Shown piece after piece: positions 8,576 through 17,039 of a stretch of 64,000 nucleotides of DNA (positions are counted from its first letter, which is position 1; each line of letters begins with the position of its first letter). This stretch comes from Pelobium manganitolerans (GTDB lineage: Bacteria > Bacteroidota > Bacteroidia > Sphingobacteriales > Sphingobacteriaceae), in assembly GCF_003609575.1 (NCBI RefSeq), contig NZ_MBTA01000028.1:62001-126000 (forward strand). The letters are read 5' to 3'. The position numbers and the translations under genes were made by a program. Below the pieces are notes generated by a model, which worked only from the letters and a program-made list of their open reading frames with translations, made no database searches and was not told the DNA's origin.

Positions 8576-11302
8576 TTACTGCGTAGTAGTTTTGTTAAAT
8601 TTAATGGTGTAAGTCAGCAAAAAATACCGTTTTAGGGCCATAAACTGGTTATCAACAATAGAGTTGGTACCGGTGTATCTGTACGAGGTAATGTTCTGGT
8701 TCAGCAAATCGTAACAGGAAAGTTTGAGTTCTCCGCGGTCTTTTTTTAACATTTGCAGGGCTACGCTTAGGTTCAGCAAATTGCTGCTTTTTTGAAAGCC
8801 GTTGCCTGCATTTGGGTTGTATTGATATTGATAAACACCGTCCCAATAAATTTTCTTTGGCCAGCGGATGGTGTAACGGGCATCAAAACTATGGGTTGTA
8901 AAACTAACGTCTTTATAGTCTTTTACAGAATAACTGGTAAAACGTGGAGAAAAACTATAGGCAGGGCTTAATTCGACCTTATCCTTCCAGTTAATGTTGA
9001 AGCTTGGTCGAACATTTAAGACCCAAGTGTTTTGGAAGCCTTCGGTTTGGTTGAAGATAAAAAAGTCCTTCCGGTTATAAATATAGAAATACTGGTTGAG
9101 ACTGATTTGCCAATCATTTACTTTTTTAAACCTTTTGCCTCCGCCAAGGTTGAAGTTAATATTGTATCTGCCATTACGATTCACTGGAGTGGCTGTTGTA
9201 GCACCCTCGGGACTATAGGTTCTAACTGTGGTTACGCTATTTTGCTCAAAATTTGCGCTCACAAAAGAATAAATATTGATTTGTGATGCCTGAAAATATT
9301 TGTTGTAACTTAAATTTAGGTTATGGCTTTTTGAAGGAGTTAAATCCGGATTTCCGGTAAACGCATACAGTTGCGAACTTCTGATGGTGTTAGGCTGTAA
9401 ATTGTAAACGGAGGGCTGGTTGATGTTTACATTATAGCTGAGGTTGTAGTTGCCCAAGCGTAAACGCGCCGAAGGCAAAAGATTGAAATAGTTTTGATCG
9501 AGGTTAGGGATGCCATAATTAAACTCATTTTTAATTTGCAACCATTCTGATGCGAGGCCCACCTCCAAAGAGATCTTTGGCGAAAATTTATACGTTAAGC
9601 CCGCCTTCACACGTTCTGTCCATTGGTTTCGGTTTAAATCAGAACTCTGGTCCGGTAAAAAGATGTCGTAAGCTTGGTTTTGCGAATTAAGATCATAAAC
9701 CTCCACTTGTCGTCCGTTTAGGCTGTAATTTCCTGCCAAAGAAACATCAGCCGTAAGTTTTTCTGTAAACGGATAGCGGTAACTGGCATCTAAATTTACC
9801 GATGATGATTTGTTATTGTTGCCCGTTCGCCTGCGTACAATTTCAGATTGAATGGTGGATGTGAAGGAGGTTAAATCGAAATTATTGTATCCTAGGTTTT
9901 CATCCGGATTAAGCCTTAAATCATGCGTAATACGAAAAGATTCACCTTTTTTCTTCAGCCTTTTATAGAAGCTAAAATTATGCTGAAACTGTGAACTGCT
10001 GGCTTGGCTGGCGTTGTTGCCTACAGTTTTATTTAACTGTCCGTTTGCGTTAAAACGGTCTGAAAAGTTATCTCCGCCGTTTCTGCTATCATTAAAATTA
10101 AGCTTGGGGCTGTAACGCAGTTGGATAGTGCTATCTGGGTTCCATTGTACCAAACCACTAACACTATGCCGGTTGTCTGTTTTTGTAGAGGCATATCTGT
10201 TGTTGGATAAAACGGTGTCAGCAGTTAAAAACTGTTGATTAAAAGAGCTTTGCTGGTTTACGTTGCTGTTATTATTGTAAAAGTAAATCAGGTTCAGTTT
10301 TAGTTTTTTGCCATAATCATTGTTAAGGTTAAAGCCACCCGAAAATACTTTTTCTATTCCTCCGCCCCAATTACTTCCGCCTAAATTTACAGATCCATCG
10401 TACAAAGAGTTGCGCCCGCTACGGTCAAAACCGCCCATCTGGCTCAAATCATCTCTTGAAAAACCGGTGCGATTTAAGTTGTTACCCACACCAATTAAAC
10501 TCAGCTGCAAGGTGTCTCTAAACATGTTTAACAAGGCACCCGACTCAAAACGATCGCTACTTCCACCGCCGGCATAAACTTTCCCGAAAATGCTTTTCTT
10601 AAACTTCTTCTTAAATTTTAAGTTGATGATTTTGCTTACATCTGCATCCGGGATCAAATGGTCCGGATCATTTTCCCTGTCGTCAAAAACCTGCACTTTA
10701 TCCAGTAAGGCCGCGTCAATGTTTTTAGAAGCCAAGCGCGGATCGTTACCAAAAAACTCTTTACCATCCACCTTAAGTTTCGATACACTTTTGCCTTGGT
10801 AGGTGATAGAGCCATCGTTATCTACCTGTATACCCGGCAGTTTTTTCAGCAATTCTTCTACCACGGCATTTGGCCTTACCTTAAAGGCCTCCACATTAAA
10901 ATTGATGGTGTCTTTGTTGATTACAATAGGCGGACGTTCTGCCGTAACCACTACCTCGCCTAAATTTTGAATGTTAGATTTAAATTTGATGGTTCCGAAG
11001 TTGTAAGTTTCATCGGGTTTAATTTGTACAATCTTAGCAAAGTTTTGATAACCTAGCAAAGAGGCTACAACAACTAAAGGCTGATTAGACGGCATTTTTT
11101 TGAGGTGGAACTCGCCGTCTTTAGTAGTAGAAGTGTAGGCTACAAAAGACGAGTCTTTAAAGTAGCTGATGCTGATGGTTACCATTTCTATTGGCTTGCC
11201 GTCGGTTTCATCAACAATTTTTCCCTGGATTTCTGAACGGTTTTGGGCAAAAAGTATTTTGCACGACAGTAAAAGTACTGCGATAGGTAGTAGTGTTTTC
11301 AA
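8576..11302 (-). CDS. outer-membrane beta-barrel protein with carboxypeptidase-like domain (TonB-receptor related)
   Basis: A 908-residue protein. Order of parts: signal peptide (ending LLSCKILFAQ), a carboxypeptidase-regulatory-like beta sandwich (about 22-105, IQGKIVDETDGKPIEMV through ASLLGYQNF), a plug-like domain (VVVTAERPPIVINKDTINFN and FKVRPNAVVEELLKKLPGI, 115-200), and a long beta-barrel rich in alternating Asn/Tyr/Ser strands (OMP_b-brl_3 type). It differs from SusC in lacking a SusD partner. It is likely a transporter or surface assembly protein; the ligand is unknown. It ends ...NKTTTQ, without the usual C-terminal aromatic residue. It appears monocistronic, about 95 bases from each neighbour. 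Confidence 0.85.
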   Translation of the reverse strand: MKTLLPIAVLLLSCKILFAQNRSEIQGKIVDETDGKPIEMVTISISYFKDSSFVAYTSTTKDGEFHLKKMPSNQPLVVVASLLGYQNFAKIVQIKPDETYNFGTIKFKSNIQNLGEVVVTAERPPIVINKDTINFNVEAFKVRPNAVVEELLKKLPGIQVDNDGSITYQGKSVSKLKVDGKEFFGNDPRLASKNIDAALLDKVQVFDDRENDPDHLIPDADVSKIINLKFKKKFKKSIFGKVYAGGGSSDRFESGALLNMFRDTLQLSLIGVGNNLNRTGFSRDDLSQMGGFDRSGRNSLYDGSVNLGGSNWGGGIEKVFSGGFNLNNDYGKKLKLNLIYFYNNNSNVNQQSSFNQQFLTADTVLSNNRYASTKTDNRHSVSGLVQWNPDSTIQLRYSPKLNFNDSRNGGDNFSDRFNANGQLNKTVGNNASQASSSQFQHNFSFYKRLKKKGESFRITHDLRLNPDENLGYNNFDLTSFTSTIQSEIVRRRTGNNNKSSSVNLDASYRYPFTEKLTADVSLAGNYSLNGRQVEVYDLNSQNQAYDIFLPDQSSDLNRNQWTERVKAGLTYKFSPKISLEVGLASEWLQIKNEFNYGIPNLDQNYFNLLPSARLRLGNYNLSYNVNINQPSVYNLQPNTIRSSQLYAFTGNPDLTPSKSHNLNLSYNKYFQASQINIYSFVSANFEQNSVTTVRTYSPEGATTATPVNRNGRYNINFNLGGGKRFKKVNDWQISLNQYFYIYNRKDFFIFNQTEGFQNTWVLNVRPSFNINWKDKVELSPAYSFSPRFTSYSVKDYKDVSFTTHSFDARYTIRWPKKIYWDGVYQYQYNPNAGNGFQKSSNLLNLSVALQMLKKDRGELKLSCYDLLNQNITSYRYTGTNSIVDNQFMALKRYFLLTYTIKFNKTTTQ

Positions 11303-11396
11303 GCGTTTAAGGTTTGCTTTAGGTATAAATGTTTTGTTTAATTGTCAAATGTACGTTTTTACCTTTTTTTGTTAATATTCAAAAGGTTAAATTTTG

Positions 11397-12179
11397 TTAA
11401 TTTTTGCGCTGTTGCTTTAGAAGTGCCGTCATGTTTTCTGCGTGTCCTCTTATGGCTATAAATGATGTGCTATCGGTGTCTGATTTTACATAATTCTTAA
11501 TGTGGTTATTCTCAAAATCGATTTGGCTCCGATTAAGTATGGTGTAAGTCAAGGTGTCTAAATTGCATTGAAACATTGATACCGAACTTTCTTTGCCTGC
11601 AATTAATGTTAATGTGCTAACGTCTGTCTTCTTGATTTCGAGTTTGGCTTTGCTCACATCGAGGCGCAACTCCTTATTTTCAAAATTTGATATTTTGATA
11701 GTGGATGACTGAGCTTTTATAGATTTTAGGTGTTGATTATCGATAACTAAAAGTGGATGTTTGGAGTTATAGTCAGCCTTTTTTCCGTGGTCTTTTACAA
11801 ATGAAACAAAAAGGGTGTCTTTCACAATCTTCGTTCGCAAGGCTTCTTGGTATTCTGATAAGATTTGGAAGCTCCGGATATCCGTATCACCTTTGAATTT
11901 TATCGTAGGATACCAAGAAACGGAGATACTTTTGTACGAGCCTACTTGGCTGGTAGGTTTTCTGGTTAAAGCGCTTTCGCCTGTATAAAACAATTCGCCG
12001 TCCAACACAATATGATTGTAGTTATCCAATATCACTTTGCTGTATTCGGGTTCTTCGGCGTAAATGCTCAAAACAAATTCATTAGCATCAAATTTTTGTT
12101 TTAATAAATATGCATAGGCAGTGATTGCCAATGGGATGCAGGTTAACAGCCCGATTAGTAGTTTAGTGCTTGTTTTCAT
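11397..12179 (-). CDS. membrane-anchored beta-rich protein of unknown function, last gene of an ABC operon
   Basis: A 260-residue protein with one N-terminal membrane segment (KLLIGLLTCIPLAITAYAYL, about residues 6-25) followed by a periplasmic part. The C-terminal half has repeated short strands (SIKAQSSTIKISNF, LRLDVSKAKLEIKK, STLTLIAGKESSVSMF) reminiscent of the DUF2807 head-domain beta solenoid, but I cannot assign a family firmly. It follows the GntR regulator by about 20 bases, so it is probably cotranscribed with the ABC transporter and may be an accessory envelope protein. Confidence 0.65.
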   Translation of the reverse strand: MKTSTKLLIGLLTCIPLAITAYAYLLKQKFDANEFVLSIYAEEPEYSKVILDNYNHIVLDGELFYTGESALTRKPTSQVGSYKSISVSWYPTIKFKGDTDIRSFQILSEYQEALRTKIVKDTLFVSFVKDHGKKADYNSKHPLLVIDNQHLKSIKAQSSTIKISNFENKELRLDVSKAKLEIKKTDVSTLTLIAGKESSVSMFQCNLDTLTYTILNRSQIDFENNHIKNYVKSDTDSTSFIAIRGHAENMTALLKQQRKN

Positions 12180-12198
12180 GATGATTTAGAGGTTTGGT

Positions 12199-12573
12199 TT
12201 AATTGCCGCTTTCTGAATTGATGGTGTTTAAATAATAGGTTTCAATTTCTTTGAAATCGATACCCAGCAGTTTAATCTTTTTGAAAAATTCAGGCAGCTC
12301 TTCTTTCAAAAAGTGTTGTTTTCTAACAGATTTAATTTTATCTGACGAGTGAACTTGGACAAAAAAGCCCATCCCTCTTTTGGTAAAAATAATGTCTTGT
12401 TGTTGCAACATTTCGTAAGCCCGCATCACGGTGTTCGGGTTTACTTCGAGTTCAACCGCAAGTTCTCGGACCGAAGGGATTTTCTCATTATCCTTTAGTT
12501 CGCCTGATTGTATTTTGTCAGATATAAATTCTGCAATCTGTATGTATATCGCTTGATTGTTGCTAAATTCCAT
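12199..12573 (-). CDS. GntR-family regulator, YtrA type
   Basis: A 124-residue regulator: N-terminal winged helix (IYIQIAEFISDKIQSGEL, IPSVRELAVELEVNPNTVMRAY, IIFTKRGMGFFV) and a short helical C-terminal tail instead of a large effector domain, which defines the YtrA subfamily. These proteins usually repress the ABC transporter operon in which they lie. The frame is open upstream to 12633, but the family starts at MEFSNNQAIYIQIAEF, giving the ATG at 12573, eight bases after the permease stop. An inverted repeat like a YtrA site lies before the first gene of the operon (14294-14319). Confidence 0.88.
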   Translation of the reverse strand: MEFSNNQAIYIQIAEFISDKIQSGELKDNEKIPSVRELAVELEVNPNTVMRAYEMLQQQDIIFTKRGMGFFVQVHSSDKIKSVRKQHFLKEELPEFFKKIKLLGIDFKEIETYYLNTINSESGN

Positions 12574-12581
12574 AATCAATC

Positions 12582-13442
12582 TTAGTTTACTTCCATTTCT
12601 TTCAACCGCACCCACGATATAAGCCACATACACGGTATCGTTAGATACGGAAGTAAGAAAAACACGTTTTTTTGTTTGCGTGTGAGTTCAAGAGATACAT
12701 CGCGTTGGTCCCCATAGTATTTCACCGCAGTGAAAAGATTGATAATGCGCGTGTTAGTTGTTAAATGCCTTTTTACTGTGTCTGTCTTAAATAAATTATT
12801 GTTTTTGTAATAGCGTTCTTCTACAACTGCGGTTTTGTCTATCCTGCCAGGTAAGATGTAGCCTATAATTTTTGTGTAGATGATAAGTGTTCCAAAAAAC
12901 ATCACACATATGAAAACAATAGATTTTACTGCTTTGTAGTGTTTAAAAAAGAGGCTGCATAATAAAATCTGAGCTTGTATTAAAAAGAAAGCGGTAATCA
13001 GAAACAGCTGAGCCCGATGTTCGTCGAATACATAAGGACTTGTAAAATGTCCCATAAATTTATTGTCGATAAATATCGTAAAGCGCAACAGCGGGTACAC
13101 GCAAAGTAAATATGCCAGTGGAAATAAAATTGCTCCATAAACAAAAGCACAAATTAATTTCTCGGTAGCTGTTGCGGGCAACATTAGCGAAAGCGTACGC
13201 CCTTTTGTGTTTTCCAAGTTCGAAAACAATGTTAAGGTATATAAACCTCCAAAAACAACCAATCCTAAAAGCAGATAAACTGCTTGGTTTTCTTTTCCTA
13301 GGTTAGTTCCTGTAATTAAAAATAAAGAGAAAATGGCGCCCATAATCCCCATCATCGCTAAAACACCGAATAAATACAGTTTTTTGTTATCGATGAATTG
13401 CTTTTTCGCCAACAATCCAATTCGTGTAAAAGATATTGCCAT
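12582..13442 (-). CDS. ABC transporter permease-like membrane protein
   Basis: A 286-residue protein with about six hydrophobic segments (for example LYLFGVLAMMGIMGAIFSLFL, AVYLLLGLVVFGGLYTLTL, and a last one near IPCMWLISWV) and a charged loop around residues 195-250. It lies 2 bases downstream of the ATPase gene and 8 bases before the GntR gene, matching the ATPase-permease-regulator order of YtrA-type operons. No named permease family can be assigned; the substrate is unknown and may be an envelope-active compound. Confidence 0.8.
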   Translation of the reverse strand: MAISFTRIGLLAKKQFIDNKKLYLFGVLAMMGIMGAIFSLFLITGTNLGKENQAVYLLLGLVVFGGLYTLTLFSNLENTKGRTLSLMLPATATEKLICAFVYGAILFPLAYLLCVYPLLRFTIFIDNKFMGHFTSPYVFDEHRAQLFLITAFFLIQAQILLCSLFFKHYKAVKSIVFICVMFFGTLIIYTKIIGYILPGRIDKTAVVEERYYKNNNLFKTDTVKRHLTTNTRIINLFTAVKYYGDQRDVSLELTRKQKNVFFLLPYLTIPCMWLISWVRLKEMEVN

Positions 13443-13444
13443 GT

Positions 13445-14281
13445 TTATTTATCGTTAAAAAGTGAAACCATTTGTTGTTTTTCTGATGCTAGGGCGTTAA
13501 AAAACATTTCCATATCTAAGCGGGTATGTTCGTTATGGATGTTTTTAGCCACCACGGCATGGCCTCTTAAAGCGCCCTCGCTATAAATCAGGTTTTCCAC
13601 CTCGTTCAATTGCATAGCCTGTTTAAAAGCAAGCTTTTGTGTGATGCTTTCTACAGATTGGTCAAAAATGATGTGTTCGTCTTCAAGTACCAGAATATGG
13701 TCAATCAAACTGTCCAAGTCCTTTACCTGATGGGTACTGATAATCATCAGCTGATGAGGTTGCAAAGCACCGGCAATAATCTTGCGGAACTGTTTTTTAG
13801 ACGGAATGTCCAACCCGTTGGTAGGCTCGTCCATTAATAACACCTTAGTTTGTGTAGCCAAAGCAAAACTTATCATTACTTTTTTCTTTTGTCCAAAGCT
13901 CATTCCCTGTAAGCTGTTGTTTATTGGGATGTTAAACTCTGCCAAGTAATTGTTGAACAATTCTTCACTGAAATTTGGATAAAAAGGCGCATTGGTTTTT
14001 AAGAAACTTTTGATAGCAACGTTGGGCAGGTCGAACTCTTCGGGAAGCAGATAAATTTCTTGTAAAAAAATGGGATTTCTTTCAAAAGGTTTATAGCCAT
14101 TCACGTTTAATTTTCCCTGTTTGGGGAATAATAAACCACAGATTTGATAAAGTAGGCTGCTTTTGCCTGCGCCATTTTTGCCTAGCAGGCCAAATATTTT
14201 GCCTTGGCTCAGACTCAAATTGAGGTTAGTTAATACCTTATGTTTCCCGTAAGAAAAGCACAGATTTTCAATTTCTATCAT
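13445..14281 (-). CDS. ABC transporter ATP-binding protein
   Basis: A 278-residue nucleotide-binding subunit. Walker A is GKNGAGKSS (residues 34-42); the signature is degenerate (MSFGQKKKVMISFALA instead of LSGGQ); Walker B is VLLMDEPTNGLD; the switch His is in ISTHQVKDLD. It is the first gene of a minus-strand operon with permease, YtrA-type regulator and a membrane-anchored protein. Exporters of this layout often answer cell-envelope stress. Its ATG lies just downstream of a probable operator. Confidence 0.92.
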   Translation of the reverse strand: MIEIENLCFSYGKHKVLTNLNLSLSQGKIFGLLGKNGAGKSSLLYQICGLLFPKQGKLNVNGYKPFERNPIFLQEIYLLPEEFDLPNVAIKSFLKTNAPFYPNFSEELFNNYLAEFNIPINNSLQGMSFGQKKKVMISFALATQTKVLLMDEPTNGLDIPSKKQFRKIIAGALQPHQLMIISTHQVKDLDSLIDHILVLEDEHIIFDQSVESITQKLAFKQAMQLNEVENLIYSEGALRGHAVVAKNIHNEHTRLDMEMFFNALASEKQQMVSLFNDK

Positions 14282-14293
14282 TTTATAATGTTC

Positions 14294-14319
14294 TAGTGTG
14301 CTACTAAATTAATACACTA
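14294..14319. promoter_or_regulatory. inverted repeat, likely operator of the GntR/YtrA regulator
   Basis: TAGTGT (14294-14299), 14 bases, ACACTA (14314-14319), some 13-38 bases before the ABC ATPase ATG. Written as AGTGTg-N12-TACACT it closely resembles the AGTGTA-N13-TACACT site known for Bacillus subtilis YtrA, and the operon encodes a YtrA-type protein. Autoregulation is the simplest reading. Confidence 0.6.
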
Positions 14320-14387
14320 CAATGGTAATGATAGTTTTATTACTTTCAAAATTTATTTTTAGAATTTGATATGGAAGAAAAAGGACT

Positions 14388-14855
14388 TTACCTCCGCTTT
14401 ATGCCATTCTTATCATAAACATAGTCCGGAAATTGATCCTCGGCGCTGTTAAAGTGCGGTGTGTACTTTCCAATCGTCAAGTGCAGCCCCTCATCCTCGC
14501 CAAGCGCCTGTTGGTCGTCAATTTGGTTTGCTAAATCATCGCTTAAACAATGGATTTCTTCTTTGTCAGGAAATATTTTTACCAGATGCAAGGGAATTAG
14601 GAACGGGTTAATTCCATCATTAGCGGTGAAATTGTCGGCACCGTTTAATATGCTTTCTGAAGATCCTTCTGCAAAGTTTTTATCGGGCGTCAGGTTTAAG
14701 TAGGCTATTCCGGGCGTTTCTTTGTTTAACAAAACGTCTTTAACTGTCCCGATGCGTATTTTATTTGCGGTGTAGACTTGCCATCCTATAACAGAGAAGT
14801 AGCTGTTCATTTCTGTATTGGCTGTAATTTGAGTTTTATTTTTGCCGGTTTGCAT
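14388..14855 (-). CDS. PRC-barrel-like protein
   Basis: A 155-residue soluble protein. Residues 18-60 (YFSVIGWQVYTANKIRIGTVKDVLLNK... then IAYLNL) have the strand pattern of a PRC barrel, a small fold found in stress and ribosome-maturation proteins. The second half contains an acidic stretch (DDLANQIDDQQALGEDEGL). No signal peptide or membrane segment. It is not clearly in an operon. Annotation by fold resemblance only; the function is unknown. Confidence 0.6.
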   Translation of the reverse strand: MQTGKNKTQITANTEMNSYFSVIGWQVYTANKIRIGTVKDVLLNKETPGIAYLNLTPDKNFAEGSSESILNGADNFTANDGINPFLIPLHLVKIFPDKEEIHCLSDDLANQIDDQQALGEDEGLHLTIGKYTPHFNSAEDQFPDYVYDKNGIKRR

Positions 14856-14957
14856 AAGCGTATGATTAACTGCCTTTCAGAAAAGATATAATAACCATGC
14901 CTAAAGCAAGATTTTGAGGTGTGGATTTTTTATTAATCAGGGAAGTCAATATTTCTA

Positions 14958-14987
14958 TTGCTATTTCTGATTTATTTAACATATTTG
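14958..14987 (+). promoter_or_regulatory. promoter of tRNA-Ala
   Basis: TTG at 14958-14960, 19 bases, then CATATTTG at 14980-14987 (one mismatch to TAnnTTTG), 18 bases before the tRNA. This matches the Bacteroidetes sigma-70 promoter pattern. Confidence 0.5.
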
Positions 14988-15005
14988 CGTCTCCAAAAAA
15001 TAAAT

Positions 15006-15079
15006 GGGGGATTAGCTCATTTGGCTAGAGCGCTTGCCTGGCAGGCAAGAGGTGGCCGGTTCGAATCCGGCATTCTCCA
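15006..15079 (+). tRNA. tRNA-Ala (GGC)
   Basis: A 74-base cloverleaf. Acceptor GGGGGAT pairs with ATTCTCC and includes the G3:U70 pair that marks alanine tRNAs; anticodon stem CTTGC/GCAAG with loop CTGGCAG gives anticodon GGC; T-arm GCCGG-TTCGAAT-CCGGC; discriminator A. CCA is not encoded. Its 3' half is repeated, with changes, at 15404-15467. Confidence 0.95.
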
Positions 15080-15162
15080 CTAAATTTTTGTGTTTTTGGC
15101 ATATCAAGTTTTGTTCTAGATTCCACTGGAAAACGCTACCTCTCTTTTTATCGAATTAACCT

Positions 15163-15405
15163 GTGTTTACGGTTTATGTAATATTTAGTGCGAAGCTCAA
15201 CAGATTTTATGTTGGGTACACTGAAAATTTAGAGAAAAGATTATCGGAGCATAATTCCGGATTTTCCACTTACACATCCAGAGCAAACGACTGGGTTCTA
15301 AAATACGCAGAGCATTACCCTGACCGACAATCTGCACATAACAGAGAACTAAGGATAAAAGGAAAAAAAAGTCGCCGTTATCTGGAATGGTTGATTGCGC
15401 AGTGA
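15163..15405 (+). CDS. small GIY-YIG nuclease-domain protein
   Basis: Eighty residues, essentially only a GIY-YIG domain (YhbQ/UPF0213-like). Key positions are present: Tyr5 in VYVIF, FYVGYT at 15-20 for the YIG strand, Arg26 and His30 in EKRLSEHN, and Glu62 in HNRELRIKGKKSRRYLEWLI. It starts with GTG, the first start codon after an in-frame TAA at 15157. It sits between tRNA-Ala and a damaged copy of that tRNA's 3' half, and its TGA stop overlaps the first bases of the copy. The arrangement suggests an element that inserted at, or duplicated, the tRNA end. Activity is unproven. Confidence 0.82.
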   Translation: MFTVYVIFSAKLNRFYVGYTENLEKRLSEHNSGFSTYTSRANDWVLKYAEHYPDRQSAHNRELRIKGKKSRRYLEWLIAQ

Positions 15406-15467
15406 GCGCTTGCCTGCCCCGAAAGCTTTCGGGGAAGAGGTGGCAGGTTCGAATCCGGCATTCTCCA
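15404..15467 (+). repeat. damaged copy of the tRNA-Ala 3' half with a palindrome in the anticodon arm
   Basis: GAGCGCTTGCCTG copies tRNA-Ala up to the anticodon. The sequence then switches to an 18-base perfect palindrome (CCCCGAAAG/CTTTCGGGG, 15417-15434) and returns to the tRNA (AAGAGGTGGC, T-loop TTCGAAT, acceptor ATTCTCC, discriminator A at 15467). One T-stem base is changed (C to A), giving a mismatch. The 5' acceptor strand and D-arm are absent, so no functional tRNA can form. Confidence 0.85.
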
Positions 15468-15597
15468 CACTTATCGTTGTTTTAAAATTCATTTGAAACG
15501 CCTAGTTTCTTCTCTCTAAAGATATTCATTTTACCCAGATATGGGTATTGCTAAGTTTTTCATTTGCAAGTAGTTTTATAAAAAAAAACTAAACGAT

Positions 15598-15882
15598 ATG
15601 AAATAACTTTACACATTTTTAATTTGCCTGTTTATTGCAGGCACATTTGTCTCCTGCGAAAAGGATGAGCCGGCTGAAATCTGTGATTTTGAACTAGAAC
15701 TCGCTGTATTGCAGAAAAAATATGATGAATTTGAGAAACTTCCAAACAAACAAAACTGCAATGCTTTTAAAAGCTACGCATTAGATTTGACAAAGAAAAT
15801 GAAGAAATGTTCATCAGTCGATAAGTCGAGGGTAGCTGATATTGAAGAACTTTTGGAGTATATGGACTGTAACGAATTTTAA
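15598..15882 (+). pseudogene. small lipoprotein gene with a stop at codon 3
   Basis: ATG AAA TAA is followed in the same frame by 91 sense codons: a hydrophobic stretch (LYTFLICLFIAGTFVSC), a lipid-accepting Cys followed by EKDEP (acidic surface-export signal), and a helical domain (ELAVLQKKYDEFEKLPNKQ) with further Cys residues. The frame is otherwise intact to TAA at 15880 and is followed by a good terminator. Either a very recent nonsense mutation has silenced it, or translation begins at a non-ATG codon. It resembles short lipoproteins of unknown function in Bacteroidetes. Confidence 0.6.
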
Positions 15883-15902
15883 TAGTTGGGCGTTGTTTAG
15901 CT

Positions 15903-15933
15903 AAGCTCCGTTATTTTAACGGGGCTTTTTTTT
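15903..15933 (+). terminator. intrinsic terminator of the small lipoprotein gene
   Basis: AGCTCCGTT, a short AT loop, AACGGGGCT and eight T, 20 bases past the stop codon. Confidence 0.75.
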
Positions 15934-16168
15934 GCTCGTTTCTACCGCGGGAACGAGATTATTTGTCAAAAATTACAGGATTATTTTGAGTTTTTATCAT
16001 TTCTAAAAATCGTTTAAATAGCTAATTATAAGTGGTTTTGCTGTTGATTTATTTTTGGTTGCCAGATTTTTTTATAGCCGCGCTGTATCGCCCTGCGTAA
16101 AAACGGCGTAATGGGGTACAGATGCATCTTTAAAACAGTAAAAAATTAAAACATACAAAATCAGAAAG

Positions 16169-16927
16169 ATGAAAACTAAATTATTAGCACTTGCACTGGC
16201 ATGTTTGGCTTTTACAGCATGTAAAAAAGATGATAATGATGCACCTAAAAATGCAAAATTGGTTAAAAAGATAATTTCTATCGAAGATGGCGATACTACT
16301 AGCACCAGTTTTAGCTACGATGCAAACCGTCGCATTAATTTGGTAAAGATTAATGACGGCACCCAAATTAAACTGGCCTACGCCGGCGATTTGCTAAGCA
16401 CCATTGAAACCATAAACGAAGATGACAATAGTAAATTGGTAGTTAGCTATGACGGCAATAAGCCTGTTAGTGCTGTACAGTCTGTTTATGAGGATGACGA
16501 GCTTATCAATAAATTCAAATACACTTACACCTTAAACGCCAATAATCAAGTAAAAGAAATTTTGATTAAAGACAGCACAAATACAACTGTTATTGGCAAA
16601 CAGGTGATAACTTACAACGGCAATAATGTAAGCAAATACGAAAATTACGTTGGAGACAACTTGGTAAGTAGCCAAGAAATGACTTACGGATCTAAAAAGA
16701 GTGCTTTTTTTAATGCACGCGTAAAATACATTTTAGATCCAAGTGTTGCCGAGGCTTTCTCGGCCAACGATCTGCTAAAACAAAAATATACTTTTGCAGG
16801 CCAAAGCAGAGAAATTACCAGCACTTACACTTATGATGCAGAGGGATTTCCTACCGCGGCAGACCTAAGCGATAAGGTTTTGCCCGACGGTACGCCAAGC
16901 ACCAGCAAACTCAAGTTTGAATATTAA
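16169..16927 (+). CDS. surface-exposed lipoprotein of unknown function
   Basis: A 252-residue lipoprotein: signal peptide MKTKLLALALACLAFTAC, then KKDDNDAP, which matches the Bacteroidetes lipoprotein export signal that sends lipoproteins to the cell surface. The mature part repeats a Tyr-Asp strand pattern (FSYDANRRINLVKIND, VVSYDGNKPVSAVQ, ITYNGNNVSKYENYV, YTYDAEGFPTAADL), like YD/RHS-type beta repeats. Monocistronic, with its own terminator. Probably binding or structural; no enzymatic motif is seen. Confidence 0.8.
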   Translation: MKTKLLALALACLAFTACKKDDNDAPKNAKLVKKIISIEDGDTTSTSFSYDANRRINLVKINDGTQIKLAYAGDLLSTIETINEDDNSKLVVSYDGNKPVSAVQSVYEDDELINKFKYTYTLNANNQVKEILIKDSTNTTVIGKQVITYNGNNVSKYENYVGDNLVSSQEMTYGSKKSAFFNARVKYILDPSVAEAFSANDLLKQKYTFAGQSREITSTYTYDAEGFPTAADLSDKVLPDGTPSTSKLKFEY

Positions 16928-16948
16928 GCAATTGGACCGATTAACCTA

Positions 16949-16979
16949 AACAGCAATCGTAATTGGTTGCTGTTTTTTT
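16949..16979 (+). terminator. intrinsic terminator after the lipoprotein gene
   Basis: AACAGCAA, a 10-base loop, TTGCTGTT and five further T, 20 bases after the stop codon. Confidence 0.75.
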
Positions 16980-17039
16980 GTTCGTAAGAAAATAACATTG
17001 CCGTTTTTTATTTACATTTAAGGCTTAAAACCTAAATTG

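Noticed and set aside
15404-15467. Second functional tRNA-Ala
   Set aside because: The 5' acceptor strand and D-arm are absent and the anticodon is replaced by a palindrome.
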